Part shown: one piece after another, positions 35,302-45,378 of the stretch | How positions within the stretch are numbered: the stretch's first letter is position 1 | Layout of the letters: every line of letters starts with the position of its first letter | Assembly (NCBI GenBank): GCA_003281795.1 | Contig: QCAW01000008.1 | Span: forward strand, 1-51,142 | Reading direction: 5' to 3' | From: Pelagibacteraceae bacterium AG-345-F21 | GTDB lineage: Bacteria; Pseudomonadota; Alphaproteobacteria; Pelagibacterales; Pelagibacteraceae | DNA length: 51,142 bases | Made by a program: the position numbers and the translations under genes | The notes under the pieces: generated by a model | The model's input: only the letters and a program-made list of their open reading frames with translations | What the model was told of the DNA's origin: nothing | The model's database searches: none

Positions 35302-36406
35302 AGTTTAAACCAGTATCAGATATTTTTAAGCTAATTTTTTTTAGATAAGGTATTCTATTTAAATTTTTTAAGAATATTTTTTTAACTGGATCTAAATAAT
35401 TATTTTTTTTAAAAAAAGATCTAGTTACGTCTATACCTAAACCTAGTAAAATATTTTCAGGTTTTCTATTCTTAGTAAATTCATTAAGTATTTGAGAATT
35501 ATCAAATTGAATTCCTAACACTGAATAATAATTAATAATTTCTTTCAATTGTTTTATATCACGCAGAACTAAATTAAAGCCTTGGCCTGCTACTGGATGA
35601 ACTCTGTGCAGGCCATCTCCTAACACCAATGCATTATCATTGAAATACTTTGTTTCTAAGTTCAATTTTATTGGATAAGATTTTAAATGTTTAATTTTGA
35701 TATTTTCATTTATCTTTAAGATATTTTTAATTTTTTTTTCTATAAAATTTTTAATATTCTTGGACTTAGACTGAAATAAATCTTTTGATATTGTCCAAAC
35801 AAAGGAAAATTTATTTTTGGAGAAAGGAAGGATCGCTAACGGGCCATCTTTCAGAAAATACTGGCCTGCTTTCATAAATTTTAAATTTTTTTCAATTTGA
35901 CCTGTTAAAGCTAATTCTTTGTAGTCTTTACCTATAGTCCTGCCATTGGTTACTTTATTATATAGAGGTGATTTTGTTCCTAAACACATAATTATAAGAT
36001 CGTAATTCTTCAGAGCATTTAAATTACTTACTTTTTTTTTTAAAATTTTTATTTTTTTTAATTTAATTTCTCTTAAAAGAAGAGATTTAAATTTTTTGTT
36101 TTCACAAACATACATCAAATTTTTTTCTCCTTCTTCGAAATTTAAAAAATTGATTTGCTCTTTAGAAGTTTCAAAAAAAAGTTCAATATTTTTAGAAGGC
36201 CAAAATAACTTAGAGTTAAAATTTTTTATAATGGTTTTCAAAAACTGGAAATTACTCTCAGATATTGCAGTAGTTCTTGTGTCACCTATTTTTTTTTTTT
36301 CATTTAAAATTAGATCTAACTCAATATTTTGAAGATTTTTTAAAGCTAAAGCAGAGGTTAGTCCCGAAAGTCCATCTCCTATAATGCAAATTCTTTGTTT
36401 TTTCAT
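35294..36406 (-). CDS. UbiH/UbiF-type FAD-dependent monooxygenase
   Basis: A 370-residue flavoprotein hydroxylase of the ubiquinone-biosynthesis family. The FAD-binding motif ICIIGDGLSGLTSALAL is at residues 6-22, TRTTAISESN lies near 43, and the second FAD motif GDGLHRVHPVAGQGFNLVLRD near 263 is the UbiH/COQ6 signature. It probably hydroxylates the ubiquinone ring; which carbon cannot be told, as alphaproteobacteria use UbiL/UbiM-type variants. It is a single minus-strand gene divergent from ftsK with a 57-bp gap. Confidence 0.85.
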   Translation of the reverse strand: MKKQRICIIGDGLSGLTSALALKNLQNIELDLILNEKKKIGDTRTTAISESNFQFLKTIIKNFNSKLFWPSKNIELFFETSKEQINFLNFEEGEKNLMYVCENKKFKSLLLREIKLKKIKILKKKVSNLNALKNYDLIIMCLGTKSPLYNKVTNGRTIGKDYKELALTGQIEKNLKFMKAGQYFLKDGPLAILPFSKNKFSFVWTISKDLFQSKSKNIKNFIEKKIKNILKINENIKIKHLKSYPIKLNLETKYFNDNALVLGDGLHRVHPVAGQGFNLVLRDIKQLKEIINYYSVLGIQFDNSQILNEFTKNRKPENILLGLGIDVTRSFFKKNNYLDPVKKIFLKNLNRIPYLKKISLKISDTGLNFN

Positions 36407-36463
36407 GTTATAAAATTTTTAACAGTTTCATAAAAATGATAAAAAGTAAGTAAACGATTCGTT

Positions 36464-38563
36464 ATGAATACAGACTTTTTAAATAGTTTAACAAATTTTA
36501 TAAAAAAGCGAACCTTTGAATTAATAGGGCTATTACTTATTTTAACCAGTATTGGCTTAACTATATCATTTATTACTTATACTCCAGAAGATCCGTCCTT
36601 CATATACGGAGATAGCACTATCGAAGTAAAAAATTTTCTAGGTATTTATGGAAGTAGCGCTGCGGATTTTCTCCTTCAAAGTTTTGGATTAGCATCTTTT
36701 TTATTGTTGGTAAATTTTTTATTTTGGGGAGTCAATCTTCTAATAAATAAAGAAATTAAAAAATTAGTATTAAAGCTATTTTTTGTTATATCCTATTTAA
36801 CTTTAGGCTCAATTTTTATTTATTTAACTTTCAATAATTCATTTTGGCTTATTGATAATGGTAATTCTGGGTTTGTGGGTGAAATATGTTTTACTTTTAT
36901 AAATAATTTATATCCTGGAATAAGTAATGAATATTTGCTTTTTTTATTATTTCTATTAACTCTAATTTCTTTTTTATTTTCATCAGATTTAAATATTAAA
37001 AATATATTTTTAAAAACTATAAATTTATTTTTTTCTTTATTTAAAAGAAAAAAAGAAGTGGTTTCTTTAAAAAAGAGTGATGAAAACTTGATAGTAAAAG
37101 AAGAAAGTTTAATTGCTGAAGATCAACAACAATCTCTACTATTCTCAAGTAAGCCTAAAGATTCAAAAGAATCTCTTCATCCAAAAAGTATCTATAAATT
37201 ACCTGTAATTGATTATTTAGAAAAAAATAAATCTAGACCTTCTTTATTAGATATTAATAATAATCGACCCGGAGCTGAATTCATGGAAAAAATTTTGTTA
37301 GACTTTGGAATAGACGGCAAAATAAAAGCTATCAATAGCGGGCCAGTGGTAAGTTTGTATGAATTTGAGCCCGCTCCAGGTGTAAAGGTTTCAAAAATAA
37401 TGAATTTATCAGAAGATTTAGCCAGAAACACTAGTTCCACATCTGCAAGAGTTTCCGTAATACCTGGCAAAAATACTGTTGGTATAGAAATTCCTAATGA
37501 GACAAGAGAAGGTGTTTCGTTAAGAGAAATAATTTCTAATGAGAAATTTCAAAGGAAGGATATTAAACTACCAATAGCTTTAGGTAAAAGTATCTCGGGG
37601 TTACCTATTGTAGGTGATTTAACATCTATGCCTCATTTGTTAATTGCAGGAACAACTGGTTCGGGAAAATCGGTTTGTATAAATACAATTATTGTTTCTT
37701 TGCTTTATAAATTAAATCCAAACTTGTGCAAATTTATTTTGATAGATCCTAAAATGTTAGAACTTTCGACATATGAAGGAATACCTCATTTGCTTACTCC
37801 GGTTATTACTGACGCAAAAAAAGCTACGTCTGCCTTAGCTTGGACAGTTAGAGAAATGAATAACCGATACAAATTAATGAGCAAAGGTAATGTAAGAAAT
37901 ATTGACGGATATAATTCAAAACATAAACTTAAAATGCCCTACATAGTAGTAGTTGTAGATGAAATGTCAGACTTAATGTTGGTCGCAGGTAAAGAAATTG
38001 AAAATTATATTCAAAAATTGTCTCAAATGGCTAGAGCTGCTGGTATTCACATCATAATGGCTACTCAAAGACCGAGTGTGGATGTTATTACTGGAACAAT
38101 TAAAGCTAATTTTCCTACAAGAATATCTTTTCAAGTAAGCTCTAAGATAGACAGTAGAACAATTTTAGGAGAGCAGGGATCTGAACAGCTTTTAGGAAAA
38201 GGAGATATGTTGTTTATGTCATCTGCTAATAGAATTATAAGAATTCATGGACCATATGTTTCCGAACAGGAGATAGAAAAAATTACAAATTCACTAAGAG
38301 CTCAAGGAGAACCTGATTATATAGAGGACATAACGACACAAGAAACAAATGAAAACTCATTAAATCAAGAAAATAATGGTGACGAAGATGAGTTGTTTAA
38401 TCAAGCAGTTGAAATTATCAAAACAGAAAGAAAGGCGTCTACCAGCTTCTTGCAAAGAAAATTACAAATCGGATATAATAGAGCTGCTAGGATTATCGAT
38501 ATGATGGAAGAAAAAGGTATTGTTAGCAAAGCAAATCATGTTGGCAAACGTGAAGTTCTTTAA
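36464..38563 (+). CDS. ftsK: DNA translocase FtsK
   Basis: A 699-residue FtsK/SpoIIIE protein, on the short side for the family because the linker is brief. Four hydrophobic segments lie in the first 175 residues, a charged linker spans about 190-260, and the motor has Walker A GTTGSGKSVCIN near 395 and Walker B VVVVDEMSDLM. The C-terminal gamma winged helix (about 635-699: STSFLQRKLQIGYNRAARIID) would read KOPS-type polar sequences. It is membrane-anchored at the septum and clears chromosome dimers from it. lolA starts inside its 3' end. Confidence 0.97.
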   Translation: MNTDFLNSLTNFIKKRTFELIGLLLILTSIGLTISFITYTPEDPSFIYGDSTIEVKNFLGIYGSSAADFLLQSFGLASFLLLVNFLFWGVNLLINKEIKKLVLKLFFVISYLTLGSIFIYLTFNNSFWLIDNGNSGFVGEICFTFINNLYPGISNEYLLFLLFLLTLISFLFSSDLNIKNIFLKTINLFFSLFKRKKEVVSLKKSDENLIVKEESLIAEDQQQSLLFSSKPKDSKESLHPKSIYKLPVIDYLEKNKSRPSLLDINNNRPGAEFMEKILLDFGIDGKIKAINSGPVVSLYEFEPAPGVKVSKIMNLSEDLARNTSSTSARVSVIPGKNTVGIEIPNETREGVSLREIISNEKFQRKDIKLPIALGKSISGLPIVGDLTSMPHLLIAGTTGSGKSVCINTIIVSLLYKLNPNLCKFILIDPKMLELSTYEGIPHLLTPVITDAKKATSALAWTVREMNNRYKLMSKGNVRNIDGYNSKHKLKMPYIVVVVDEMSDLMLVAGKEIENYIQKLSQMARAAGIHIIMATQRPSVDVITGTIKANFPTRISFQVSSKIDSRTILGEQGSEQLLGKGDMLFMSSANRIIRIHGPYVSEQEIEKITNSLRAQGEPDYIEDITTQETNENSLNQENNGDEDELFNQAVEIIKTERKASTSFLQRKLQIGYNRAARIIDMMEEKGIVSKANHVGKREVL

Positions 38564-39119
38564 GCAGCAACACTTAATAAAATTTTTATTTGTTGGATTG
38601 TTTTTAATAACATGTAATCTTTTGGCTGATGAAAAAGATCTAATTGCTGCAAAATTAAATAATTTAAATTCTTTAGAGTTTACTTTTGATCAATTAATTA
38701 ATGAAAAATCTGAAAAGGGTAGTTGCCTTTTAGAGTTTCCTGGAAAATTAAAATGTAATTACTTTGATGATAAACAAAAAGAGTTAGTTATAAATAATAA
38801 AAAGTTAGCAATAACGCAGAAAAGATATAATAAAACTTATTATTACCCAATTTCAAAATCACCTTTTATAAATATTTTATATAAAGATAAACTTTTAGAA
38901 ATTGTACGGTCAGGAAAATTAGAATTAACAGATCAAATAATTAAACTTATCTATCTAAGTGAAAATGAGATAACAATTTTTTTCGATAGACAAAGTTTAG
39001 ACCTCAAAGGCTGGCAAATTAGAGATCAATACAACAATAATATAAACTTTTCCCTTAACATTGTTGCTAAAAATGATGTTTTTAAGAAAGGCACCTTTGA
39101 ATTGCCTAAAATTAATTAA
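38538..39119 (+). CDS. lolA: LolA-like periplasmic lipoprotein carrier
   Basis: 193 residues from the ATG at 38538, overlapping ftsK by 26 nt; GTG at 38547 is an alternative start. A signal peptide (HLIKFLFVGLFLITCNLLA) precedes a LolA fold: LNNLNSLEFTFDQLI, GSCLLEFPGKLKCNYF (the usual G-x-L-x-F-x-x-P-x-K-x-R/K pattern) and a C-terminal LKGWQIRDQYNN segment. LolA shuttles lipoproteins from LolCDE to the outer membrane. ftsK-lolA adjacency is common in proteobacteria and supports the call. Confidence 0.88.
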   Translation: MLANVKFFKQQHLIKFLFVGLFLITCNLLADEKDLIAAKLNNLNSLEFTFDQLINEKSEKGSCLLEFPGKLKCNYFDDKQKELVINNKKLAITQKRYNKTYYYPISKSPFINILYKDKLLEIVRSGKLELTDQIIKLIYLSENEITIFFDRQSLDLKGWQIRDQYNNNINFSLNIVAKNDVFKKGTFELPKIN

Positions 39120-39622
39120 GCTACAAAATCAATCTCTTCTTCTTTAAAAATTTCAAAACCTTTCGATTTATAATTTTGTAGTGCATGCTTATGATCTAAG
39201 CTACAAGTGTGAACCCACATTCTTTTAGGGTTTTTTCTAGACGCACTGGCAATAGCGTGATTTACAAGTGTAGAGCCAAGTTTTAAACCTCTAAACTCTT
39301 TCAATACCCCTAGATTAATAAGTTCTACTTCGTTTGAGCCAGGATGATATTCTTGCTCATAATATCCAACTAGGTCTTCACCTTTTTTGAGAATATGCGT
39401 CTCTAAATTTTCATTTGTAAGATATTTTACCCATTCACTATCTGACCATAGCAATCTATCTCTCCAAAAGTGATCTAGGCCTATTTGCTTATAAAAAAAT
39501 TTATTTAAATAAAAATTATCTTTATTATCTAAAATAATTTTATAATTTTCAGGAAGATTTAAATCAATTGTATTTGAAAAATCTTTTATCTCTAAAAAAT
39601 ATCTTTTAACTCTTGAAACCAT
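39116..39622 (-). CDS. GNAT-family N-acetyltransferase
   Basis: A 168-residue GNAT protein. The acetyl-CoA site is LGVLKEFRGLKLGSTLVNHAI (R/Q-x-x-G-x-G/A pattern, about 106-126), and the C-terminal part reads TCSLDHKHALQNYKSKGFEIFKEE, with the N-Y-x-x-x-G-F motif of the family. The substrate is unknown. It is the distal gene of the his run, overlapping the HIT gene by one base, and converges with lolA (4-nt overlap). The usual rimI position beside tsaB is empty, but this protein is longer and does not look like RimI. Confidence 0.82.
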   Translation of the reverse strand: MVSRVKRYFLEIKDFSNTIDLNLPENYKIILDNKDNFYLNKFFYKQIGLDHFWRDRLLWSDSEWVKYLTNENLETHILKKGEDLVGYYEQEYHPGSNEVELINLGVLKEFRGLKLGSTLVNHAIASASRKNPKRMWVHTCSLDHKHALQNYKSKGFEIFKEEEIDFVA

Positions 39623-39978
39623 TAGCTCACCATTTTTCCAATTTGTTCACCTGCAAAAATATGAAAATGTAAATGAGGAACTTCTTGCCCACCATCACTA
39701 CCAATATTAGTTAAAGCTCGATAACCTCTTTCTTTTGAACCCATTAAATTTGCTACATGCGTTAATGCTTTATTTAACTCTACAATTTCTTTATCTGAAG
39801 CTTTGTTGTTGAAGTCATCAAGATCTACATACTCGCCTTTAGGAATAACCAAAACATGTACTTTCTTTTGAGGATTAATATCATGAAAAGCCAAAACATA
39901 ATCATTTTCATATACTTTCTTACAAGGGATTTCTCCTCTAAGAATTTTGGCAAATATATTATTTTTATCGTAACTCAT
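39622..39978 (-). CDS. HIT-family nucleotide-binding hydrolase (HinT-like)
   Basis: A 118-residue histidine-triad protein. IFAKILRGEIPCKKVYEND opens it and the triad VPHLHFHIFAG (H-x-H-x-H, about 101-111) carries the catalytic histidine. HinT proteins hydrolyse adenosine phosphoramidates. A HIT gene next to hisE is a frequent alphaproteobacterial arrangement. It overlaps hisE by 4 nt. Confidence 0.93.
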   Translation of the reverse strand: MSYDKNNIFAKILRGEIPCKKVYENDYVLAFHDINPQKKVHVLVIPKGEYVDLDDFNNKASDKEIVELNKALTHVANLMGSKERGYRALTNIGSDGGQEVPHLHFHIFAGEQIGKMVS

Positions 39979-40247
39979 TTTTGTCTTTTTTTAAGTTCAC
40001 TCATTACATCTTCTATCTTGATGTTATTAGCCTCAAGAAAAACCATCAAATGATAAATTACATCTGCCGCTTCATGAATTTTATTAGAATCTTTTTCTAC
40101 TGCCTCGATTAATTCCCCTATTTCTTCCTTAACTTTTGCAATAATTAAACTTTTATCATTAAGAAGTTTGTTCGTATAGGATTTACTAGAAGAGGAATTT
40201 TTTTTCTCCCTAATTATTTTGATTAACTGATCTAGGTTTTCAAACAT
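39975..40247 (-). CDS. hisE: Phosphoribosyl-ATP pyrophosphatase HisE
   Basis: A 90-residue MazG-fold enzyme for the second step of histidine synthesis. SYTNKLLNDKSLIIAKVKEEIGELIEAVEKD has the metal-binding E-E-x-x-E pattern, then HEAADVIYHLMVFLEAN with E-x-x-D. Here it is a separate gene from hisI, which is not in the window. It follows hisF by one base. Confidence 0.95.
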   Translation of the reverse strand: MFENLDQLIKIIREKKNSSSSKSYTNKLLNDKSLIIAKVKEEIGELIEAVEKDSNKIHEAADVIYHLMVFLEANNIKIEDVMSELKKRQK

Positions 40248-40248
40248 T

Positions 40249-41007
40249 TTATAACCTTACCGATACATTTTTAGAATTCAAATATTCTTTAGCGTCTTTT
40301 ATTTGATATTCACCATAGTGAAAAATAGAAGCAGCCAAAACTGCGCTTGCTCCACCTTTAACTATTCCATCATACAAGTGATCTAAATTTCCAACTCCAC
40401 CCGATGCTATAATTGGAATATTGGTACTTTTTGTAATTGTTTTTAACAAATCAACATCATAACCTGATTTAGTACCATCTTTATCCATTGAGGTTAACAA
40501 AATTTCACCAGCACCATTTGCTTCTACTTGTTGAGCAAACTCTCCAGCATCAATACCAGTTTTATTTCTTCCACCGTGAGTAAATACTTCCCATTTATTA
40601 CCTGAAATTTTTTTAGCATCAATAGCCACAACAATGCATTGAGACCCAAATTTTTTTGATGCTTCTTTAACAAAATCAACACTTTTTACTGCTGCTGTGT
40701 TTATTGAAACTTTATCTGCTCCAGCTAGCAATAAATCAGTAATATTTTGAATAGTTCTTACACCACCGCCAACAGTTAAAGGAACAAAACATTCTTTTGC
40801 AGTTTTTCTAACAATATCAATAATTGTATTTCTATTTTCATTAGATGCGGTTATATCTAAAAAGCAAATCTCATCAGCGCCACCATCACTATAAATCTTA
40901 GCTTGCTCAACTGGATCCCCGGCATCTTTTAACTCGACAAAATTAATACCTTTAACCACTCTTCCATTTTTAACATCTAGACAAGGTATAATTCTATTTT
41001 TAAGCAT
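40249..41007 (-). CDS. hisF: Imidazole glycerol phosphate synthase cyclase subunit HisF
   Basis: A 252-residue TIM barrel. [19 protein letters not shown] (catalytic Asp near 11), [19 protein letters not shown] (second catalytic Asp near 130) and [11 protein letters not shown] are all present. It combines PRFAR with ammonia from HisH to give IGP and AICAR. It overlaps hisA by 8 nt. Confidence 0.98.
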   Translation of the reverse strand: MLKNRIIPCLDVKNGRVVKGINFVELKDAGDPVEQAKIYSDGGADEICFLDITASNENRNTIIDIVRKTAKECFVPLTVGGGVRTIQNITDLLLAGADKVSINTAAVKSVDFVKEASKKFGSQCIVVAIDAKKISGNKWEVFTHGGRNKTGIDAGEFAQQVEANGAGEILLTSMDKDGTKSGYDVDLLKTITKSTNIPIIASGGVGNLDHLYDGIVKGGASAVLAASIFHYGEYQIKDAKEYLNSKNVSVRL

Positions 41008-41725
41008 CTATCTCCTTTGCTAACTCATCAAGTTTAATATCACCATCATATATAGCTTTACCAACGATAATGCCTTCAATTTTTTCATTATTTAAATTTT
41101 TCGCTCTCTTGATATCCTTAATTGAGGAAACTCCACCTGAAATAACAACTGGGCAATTAGAGATTTCAGCTATTTTGACTGTCTCTTCATAGTTGGGGCT
41201 ACTTTTCATTCCGTCTCTGTTTATATCTGTAAAAATAATTCTGCTAACACCAAAATTATTCACCTCTTTAAGATAGTCTGTTGTTTTAACATTTAAATTT
41301 TCTTTCCAACCAGATACTGAGAGGTTTCCATCTTTTGCGTCTAGCCCTAAGGCAATTTTATTTTTAAATTTTTCACATGCTTCTTTTAAAAATTCTTTAT
41401 TTTTAATTGCGCCACTACCTAAAATCACTTTCTCTGCTCCTGCTTCAATATATTGATTAATACTTTCAATATTTCTCACACCACCGCCTATCTCAATTTT
41501 TAAATCATATTTACTCACTATTCCCTTGATAATATCCAAGTTAACTGTTTTGCCTGTCAAAGCGCCATCTAAATCAACAATGTGTAAATTCTTAAAACCA
41601 TAATCTTTGTATTTAGCCGCTTGATCAACAGGTGAAGTTTCATACTCAGTTTTATTTTTAAAATCTCCTTTTATTAATCTCACACATCTCTTGTCCTTTA
41701 TGTCTATAGCAGGAAATATCTTCAT
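41000..41725 (-). CDS. hisA: ProFAR isomerase HisA
   Basis: A 241-residue TIM barrel related to His[21 protein letters not shown] (catalytic Asp near 8), [24 protein letters not shown] and [11 protein letters not shown] complete the signature. It isomerises ProFAR to PRFAR. The start codon shares a base with the hisH stop. Confidence 0.98.
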   Translation of the reverse strand: MKIFPAIDIKDKRCVRLIKGDFKNKTEYETSPVDQAAKYKDYGFKNLHIVDLDGALTGKTVNLDIIKGIVSKYDLKIEIGGGVRNIESINQYIEAGAEKVILGSGAIKNKEFLKEACEKFKNKIALGLDAKDGNLSVSGWKENLNVKTTDYLKEVNNFGVSRIIFTDINRDGMKSSPNYEETVKIAEISNCPVVISGGVSSIKDIKRAKNLNNEKIEGIIVGKAIYDGDIKLDELAKEIDA

Positions 41726-42351
41726 TATAGTTTTAAAAAGTTATCGATTAATTTTAATCCTGTTTTATCACTTTTTTCAGGGTGGAACTGAGTTCCAAAT
41801 AGGTTTTCTTTTTCAACAGAACAAACAATTTTTGATGAGTAGTTTGTTGTTGCTGAAATTACAGACTTGTCTTTAGGGATAAACTCATAACTGTGCACGA
41901 AATACATGTGAGATTTATTTTTTATATGCTGAAATATTTTACTTTCCTTTTGTATTTCAATTTCATTCCATCCAATGTGTGGAAGCTTAAATTTTCCATT
42001 TTGATTATCAATTTTAGAAACTTTACCCGAAATCCATCCTAAGCCTTTAGTTTCTGCCTCTTCGTACCCAACATCAGCAAACATCTGTAAACCTACACAA
42101 ATTCCTAATAATGGTTTCTTGTTTATGATCGCAAATTCTTTTAGCGTATCAGCTAACTCGTTGACTTTATTTAAAGAGTCTACACAGCTCTTAAAAGATC
42201 CTTGGCCCGGTAACACAACCTTGTCACTGGATTTAATTTTCTTAATATCGGAAGTTACCTCTAGATTGATTTTGCCTTTAGCTACCTCTGTAAAAGAGTT
42301 AATTACAGAGCTTATATTGCCCGATTGGTAGTCAACGATTGTGACGTTCAT
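41725..42351 (-). CDS. hisH: Imidazole glycerol phosphate synthase glutaminase subunit HisH
   Basis: 208 residues from the ATG at 42351 (MNVTIVDYQSGN); a TTG one codon earlier is also in frame. It is a class I glutamine amidotransferase with the nucleophile in GICVGLQMF and the His/Glu pair in FGTQFHPEKS. It supplies ammonia to HisF. It lies 5 nt below hisB. Confidence 0.97.
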   Translation of the reverse strand: MNVTIVDYQSGNISSVINSFTEVAKGKINLEVTSDIKKIKSSDKVVLPGQGSFKSCVDSLNKVNELADTLKEFAIINKKPLLGICVGLQMFADVGYEEAETKGLGWISGKVSKIDNQNGKFKLPHIGWNEIEIQKESKIFQHIKNKSHMYFVHSYEFIPKDKSVISATTNYSSKIVCSVEKENLFGTQFHPEKSDKTGLKLIDNFLKL

Positions 42352-42356
42352 CAAAT

Positions 42357-42947
42357 TTAAATAGAGCCTTTTGTCGAAGGTATTGAGTTTTTAATTCTTT
42401 TATCAATAGTTAAAGCATCTTTTAATGATCTAGCTAACCCTTTATAACAAGACTCAATCTTGTGATGGCTGTTCTCACCATAAATATTTTCAATGTGTAA
42501 AGTAACACCAGCTGACTGTGAAAAGGCTTGGAACCATTCTTTAAATAGTTCTGTTTCCATTTCTCCAAGTTTTTCAACTGGTAAATTTACTTTCCAAATT
42601 AAATAGGGCCTATTTGATACATCTATTGAAACACGGCTAAGAGTTTCATCCATTGGGATCATAGTTGAAGCATATCTCGTAATTCCCTTTCGATTTCCAG
42701 CAGCTTTTTTTATTGCTTCACCGATAGCGATACCTGTGTCTTCAGTAGTGTGGTGCAAATCAATATGGGTATCGCCTTTGGCTTTAACCTCTAGATCTAT
42801 CAAGGAATGCTTAGAAAGTTGCTCTAGCATGTGATCTAAAAAACCAATACCTGTTTTAACTTTATATTTTCCTTTTCCATCTAAATTAACTGCGACTGAA
42901 ATACTGGTTTCTTTTGTTTTTCTAGTAATTTTTGCTTTTCTTTTCAT
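42357..42947 (-). CDS. hisB: Imidazoleglycerol-phosphate dehydratase HisB
   Basis: A 196-residue monofunctional IGP dehydratase. The manganese-binding motifs are [28 protein letters not shown] and [14 protein letters not shown]. It opens [12 protein letters not shown], the usual start. There is no phosphatase domain, as is normal outside gamma-proteobacteria. First gene of hisB-hisH-hisA-hisF-hisE; divergent from hslV. Confidence 0.98.
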   Translation of the reverse strand: MKRKAKITRKTKETSISVAVNLDGKGKYKVKTGIGFLDHMLEQLSKHSLIDLEVKAKGDTHIDLHHTTEDTGIAIGEAIKKAAGNRKGITRYASTMIPMDETLSRVSIDVSNRPYLIWKVNLPVEKLGEMETELFKEWFQAFSQSAGVTLHIENIYGENSHHKIESCYKGLARSLKDALTIDKRIKNSIPSTKGSI

Positions 42948-43046
42948 AATCTACGCTGATTTATCTTTGATATATATATAATTAAGCATTTTATCAATAA
43001 ATCAGATTTCACTATTGAAGATCTTAAATTAATCTCCACATATAAC
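42948..43046. promoter_or_regulatory. Divergent promoter region between hisB and hslV
   Basis: A 99-bp AT-rich gap that must drive the his operon leftwards and hslVU rightwards. For the plus strand TATAAT is at 42977-42982 inside an alternating AT run, about 65 bp before hslV, but no good -35 is visible. TTGAAG at 43015-43020 and CTCCACAT at 43034-43041 vaguely resemble a heat-shock promoter. No attenuator or histidine leader peptide is seen. Confidence 0.3.
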
Positions 43047-43589
43047 ATGATGAATACAGCTGAAAAATGGCATGGAACAACGATTGTGTTACTTAGAAAA
43101 AGTGGTGAAACTGTTGTAGCAGGTGATGGGCAAGTGAGTTTAGGAAACACCGTTCTAAAAAGTAAGGCAAAAAAAGTAAGAAAAATACAAAGCCGAGGGG
43201 TAATAGCTGGTTTTGCGGGATCCACTGCTGACGCTTTAACTTTGTTTGAAAGATTAGAGGCAAAACTAGAAAAGCATGCTGGAAATTTGCAAAGAGCTGC
43301 CGTTGAATTAGCAAAAGATTGGAGAAGTGATAAATATTTGAGAAGATTGGAAGCATTGATGGCGGTAGCCGACAAAACACACAGCTTCATAATTTCTGGA
43401 ACTGGAGACGTGCTAGAGCCGGAAGATGGAATTATAGGAATTGGTTCAGGAGGAAACTATGCTTTAGCAGCAGCAAAAGTTTTAGTTGAAACAGATTTGA
43501 AAGCTGAAGAAATTGCTAGAAAAGCTATTAAAGTAGCTTCCGACATTTGTGTGTTTACAAATAATAACATAACTGTAGAAAAAGTATAA
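43047..43589 (+). CDS. hslV: ATP-dependent protease subunit HslV (ClpQ)
   Basis: A 180-residue proteasome-like peptidase. [13 protein letters not shown] contains the catalytic N-terminal threonine exposed after removal of the leader, [12 protein letters not shown] follows, and [18 protein letters not shown] is the conserved second half. Two ATGs (43047, 43050) are adjacent and either may be used. It forms a double hexamer with HslU, whose gene starts 1 nt after. Confidence 0.97.
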   Translation: MMNTAEKWHGTTIVLLRKSGETVVAGDGQVSLGNTVLKSKAKKVRKIQSRGVIAGFAGSTADALTLFERLEAKLEKHAGNLQRAAVELAKDWRSDKYLRRLEALMAVADKTHSFIISGTGDVLEPEDGIIGIGSGGNYALAAAKVLVETDLKAEEIARKAIKVASDICVFTNNNITVEKV

Positions 43590-43590
43590 A

Positions 43591-44967
43591 ATGGTAAGTT
43601 CTAAAAAAATTACAAATTTAAATTTGGTTAAAAATTTAAACAAAGAAAATTATAAAGTGAGTGCGCTATCACCAAGAGAAATAGTTTCGGAACTAGATAG
43701 ATATGTAATAGGTCAAAAAGAGGCAAAAAAAGCAGTGGCAGTTGCGCTTCGAAATAGATGGAGAAGACAAGCTCTTTCAGATGAAATGAGGGATGAGGTT
43801 CTTCCAAAAAATATTTTAATGATAGGTCCAACCGGTGTTGGAAAAACCGAAATCTCAAGAAGACTCTCTAGGTTAGCAGAAGCTCCATTTATAAAAGTTG
43901 AAGCAACCAGATTTACTGAGGTAGGTTACGTAGGAAGAGATGTAGAACAAATTGTCAGAGACTTAATTGAAATAGCTATTGCTATGGAGAGAGAGAAAAA
44001 AAGAAAAGAAGTAAAAGCAAAAGCTGAACTTAAAGCTGAAGACAAAGTATTAGATGCTCTGGTTGGCAATAAAGCTAGTGTTGCTACAAGAGAAAGCTTT
44101 AGAAAAAGACTTAGAAACGGCGATTTAGATAATAATGCAATAGAAATTGAAGTTCAGGATAATACTTCTGGATTGCAAAGCTTTGAAATTCCTGGGATGC
44201 CAGGGGGAAATGTTGGGATGGTAAATATTGGTGATATTCTTGGAAAATCCATGGGAAACAAAAAAGGGAAAAAGAAAAAGATGACAGTAAAGGAGTCTCA
44301 TGAAATTTTAGTTGCTCAAGAATCTGATAAAATGATCGAAGAGGATAAAATTATTAAAGAAGCAAAAAAAACAACTGAGGAAAATGGAATTGTCTTTTTA
44401 GATGAAATAGACAAAGTTTCAGCGAGGAGTGATAGGGTTGGAGGAGATGTTTCTAGAGAAGGTGTCCAGAGAGACTTGCTTCCACTTATAGAAGGAACAA
44501 GTGTGAGTACTAAACATGGCCCTATTAAAACTGATCATATTTTATTTATTGCGTCTGGAGCTTTTCAACTATCAAAACCATCGGACTTATTGCCTGAGTT
44601 ACAAGGACGATTGCCGATAAGAGTTGAACTAAACGCTTTGAACGAAGAAGATTTTAAAAGAATTTTAAAAGAACCAGACAACAGTTTAATCAAACAATAT
44701 AAAGAGTTGTTAAAAACAGAAAACGTCAACTTGATATTTACTGATGACGGAATAAACAAACTTGCACAGATATCAGCTGAAGTAAATTCCTCTGTTGAGA
44801 ACATTGGCGCAAGGAGATTGCACACAATAATTGAAAAAGTTTTAGACGATATTAGTTTTAACGCAACAGATAGGGCTGGTGAAACTGTGACCGTTGACAA
44901 AAAATATGTTAACGATAATCTAGGTACTTTAGTAAAAGATACTGATCTTTCTAAATTTATTTTATAA
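43591..44967 (+). CDS. hslU: HslU (ClpY) ATPase subunit of the HslUV protease
   Basis: A 458-residue AAA+ unfoldase. [23 protein letters not shown] opens it, Walker A is [14 protein letters not shown] near 78, [19 protein letters not shown] holds the pore loop (GYVG), the intermediate domain spans about 110-240, and Walker B is [11 protein letters not shown]. The C-terminal tail DLSKFIL inserts into HslV. It converges with the Smr gene by a 6-nt overlap. Confidence 0.98.
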   Translation: MVSSKKITNLNLVKNLNKENYKVSALSPREIVSELDRYVIGQKEAKKAVAVALRNRWRRQALSDEMRDEVLPKNILMIGPTGVGKTEISRRLSRLAEAPFIKVEATRFTEVGYVGRDVEQIVRDLIEIAIAMEREKKRKEVKAKAELKAEDKVLDALVGNKASVATRESFRKRLRNGDLDNNAIEIEVQDNTSGLQSFEIPGMPGGNVGMVNIGDILGKSMGNKKGKKKKMTVKESHEILVAQESDKMIEEDKIIKEAKKTTEENGIVFLDEIDKVSARSDRVGGDVSREGVQRDLLPLIEGTSVSTKHGPIKTDHILFIASGAFQLSKPSDLLPELQGRLPIRVELNALNEEDFKRILKEPDNSLIKQYKELLKTENVNLIFTDDGINKLAQISAEVNSSVENIGARRLHTIIEKVLDDISFNATDRAGETVTVDKKYVNDNLGTLVKDTDLSKFIL

Positions 44968-45378
44968 ACGTTTTAATTTAATAATAATTGCACCTTCGCC
45001 ACCATCCTTTTTTTCAGCTGTAGAAATTGATTTAATATACCTAGAAAGATCTGGATCTGAATTAATAAACTCTTGAACAGAATATTTTATTTTTCCAAAA
45101 TCTTTGGATGAATATATGTCTTTATTATTAGAATGAATGCCTTTTCCAGTTATTAGTAGGAGTTCTTGGTAATTATTTTCAACACAAGACTCGATTATTT
45201 CTTTAACTTTTTTATTAGCAGAAATTAATGTATAACCATGCAAGTCAAATTTAAACCTAACTTTTTTAAAATTATTAACTTGTAAACTTTGATCTTTATC
45301 AAAAATTCCTGTAGGATTTTTTACGTATTCATCCCAAATCTCTTCGTCTTTTTCAGAAATCTTTTTTTTATCGATCAC
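44962..45378 (-). CDS. Smr-domain protein (predicted nicking/RNA endonuclease)
   Basis: A 138-residue protein with a C-terminal Smr domain: [19 protein letters not shown] (the D-L-H-G motif near 44), [11 protein letters not shown] near 77 (T-G-x-G), and the closing [13 protein letters not shown]. Smr proteins are DNA nickases or RNA endonucleases acting on collided ribosomes. The start is GTG at 45378, overlapping the Tim44-like stop (GTGA). In other alphaproteobacteria mltA usually lies between the Tim44-like gene and this one; here it is missing. Confidence 0.88.
   Translation of the reverse strand: MIDKKKISEKDEEIWDEYVKNPTGIFDKDQSLQVNNFKKVRFKFDLHGYTLISANKKVKEIIESCVENNYQELLLITGKGIHSNNKDIYSSKDFGKIKYSVQEFINSDPDLSRYIKSISTAEKKDGGEGAIIIKLKRL

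Noticed and set aside
43011-43046. Possible heat-shock promoter for hslV (TTGAAG 43015-43020, CTCCACAT 43034-43041)
   Set aside because: The -10 match is poor and the predicted start would fall on or inside the first codon; kept only as a comment on the intergenic region.
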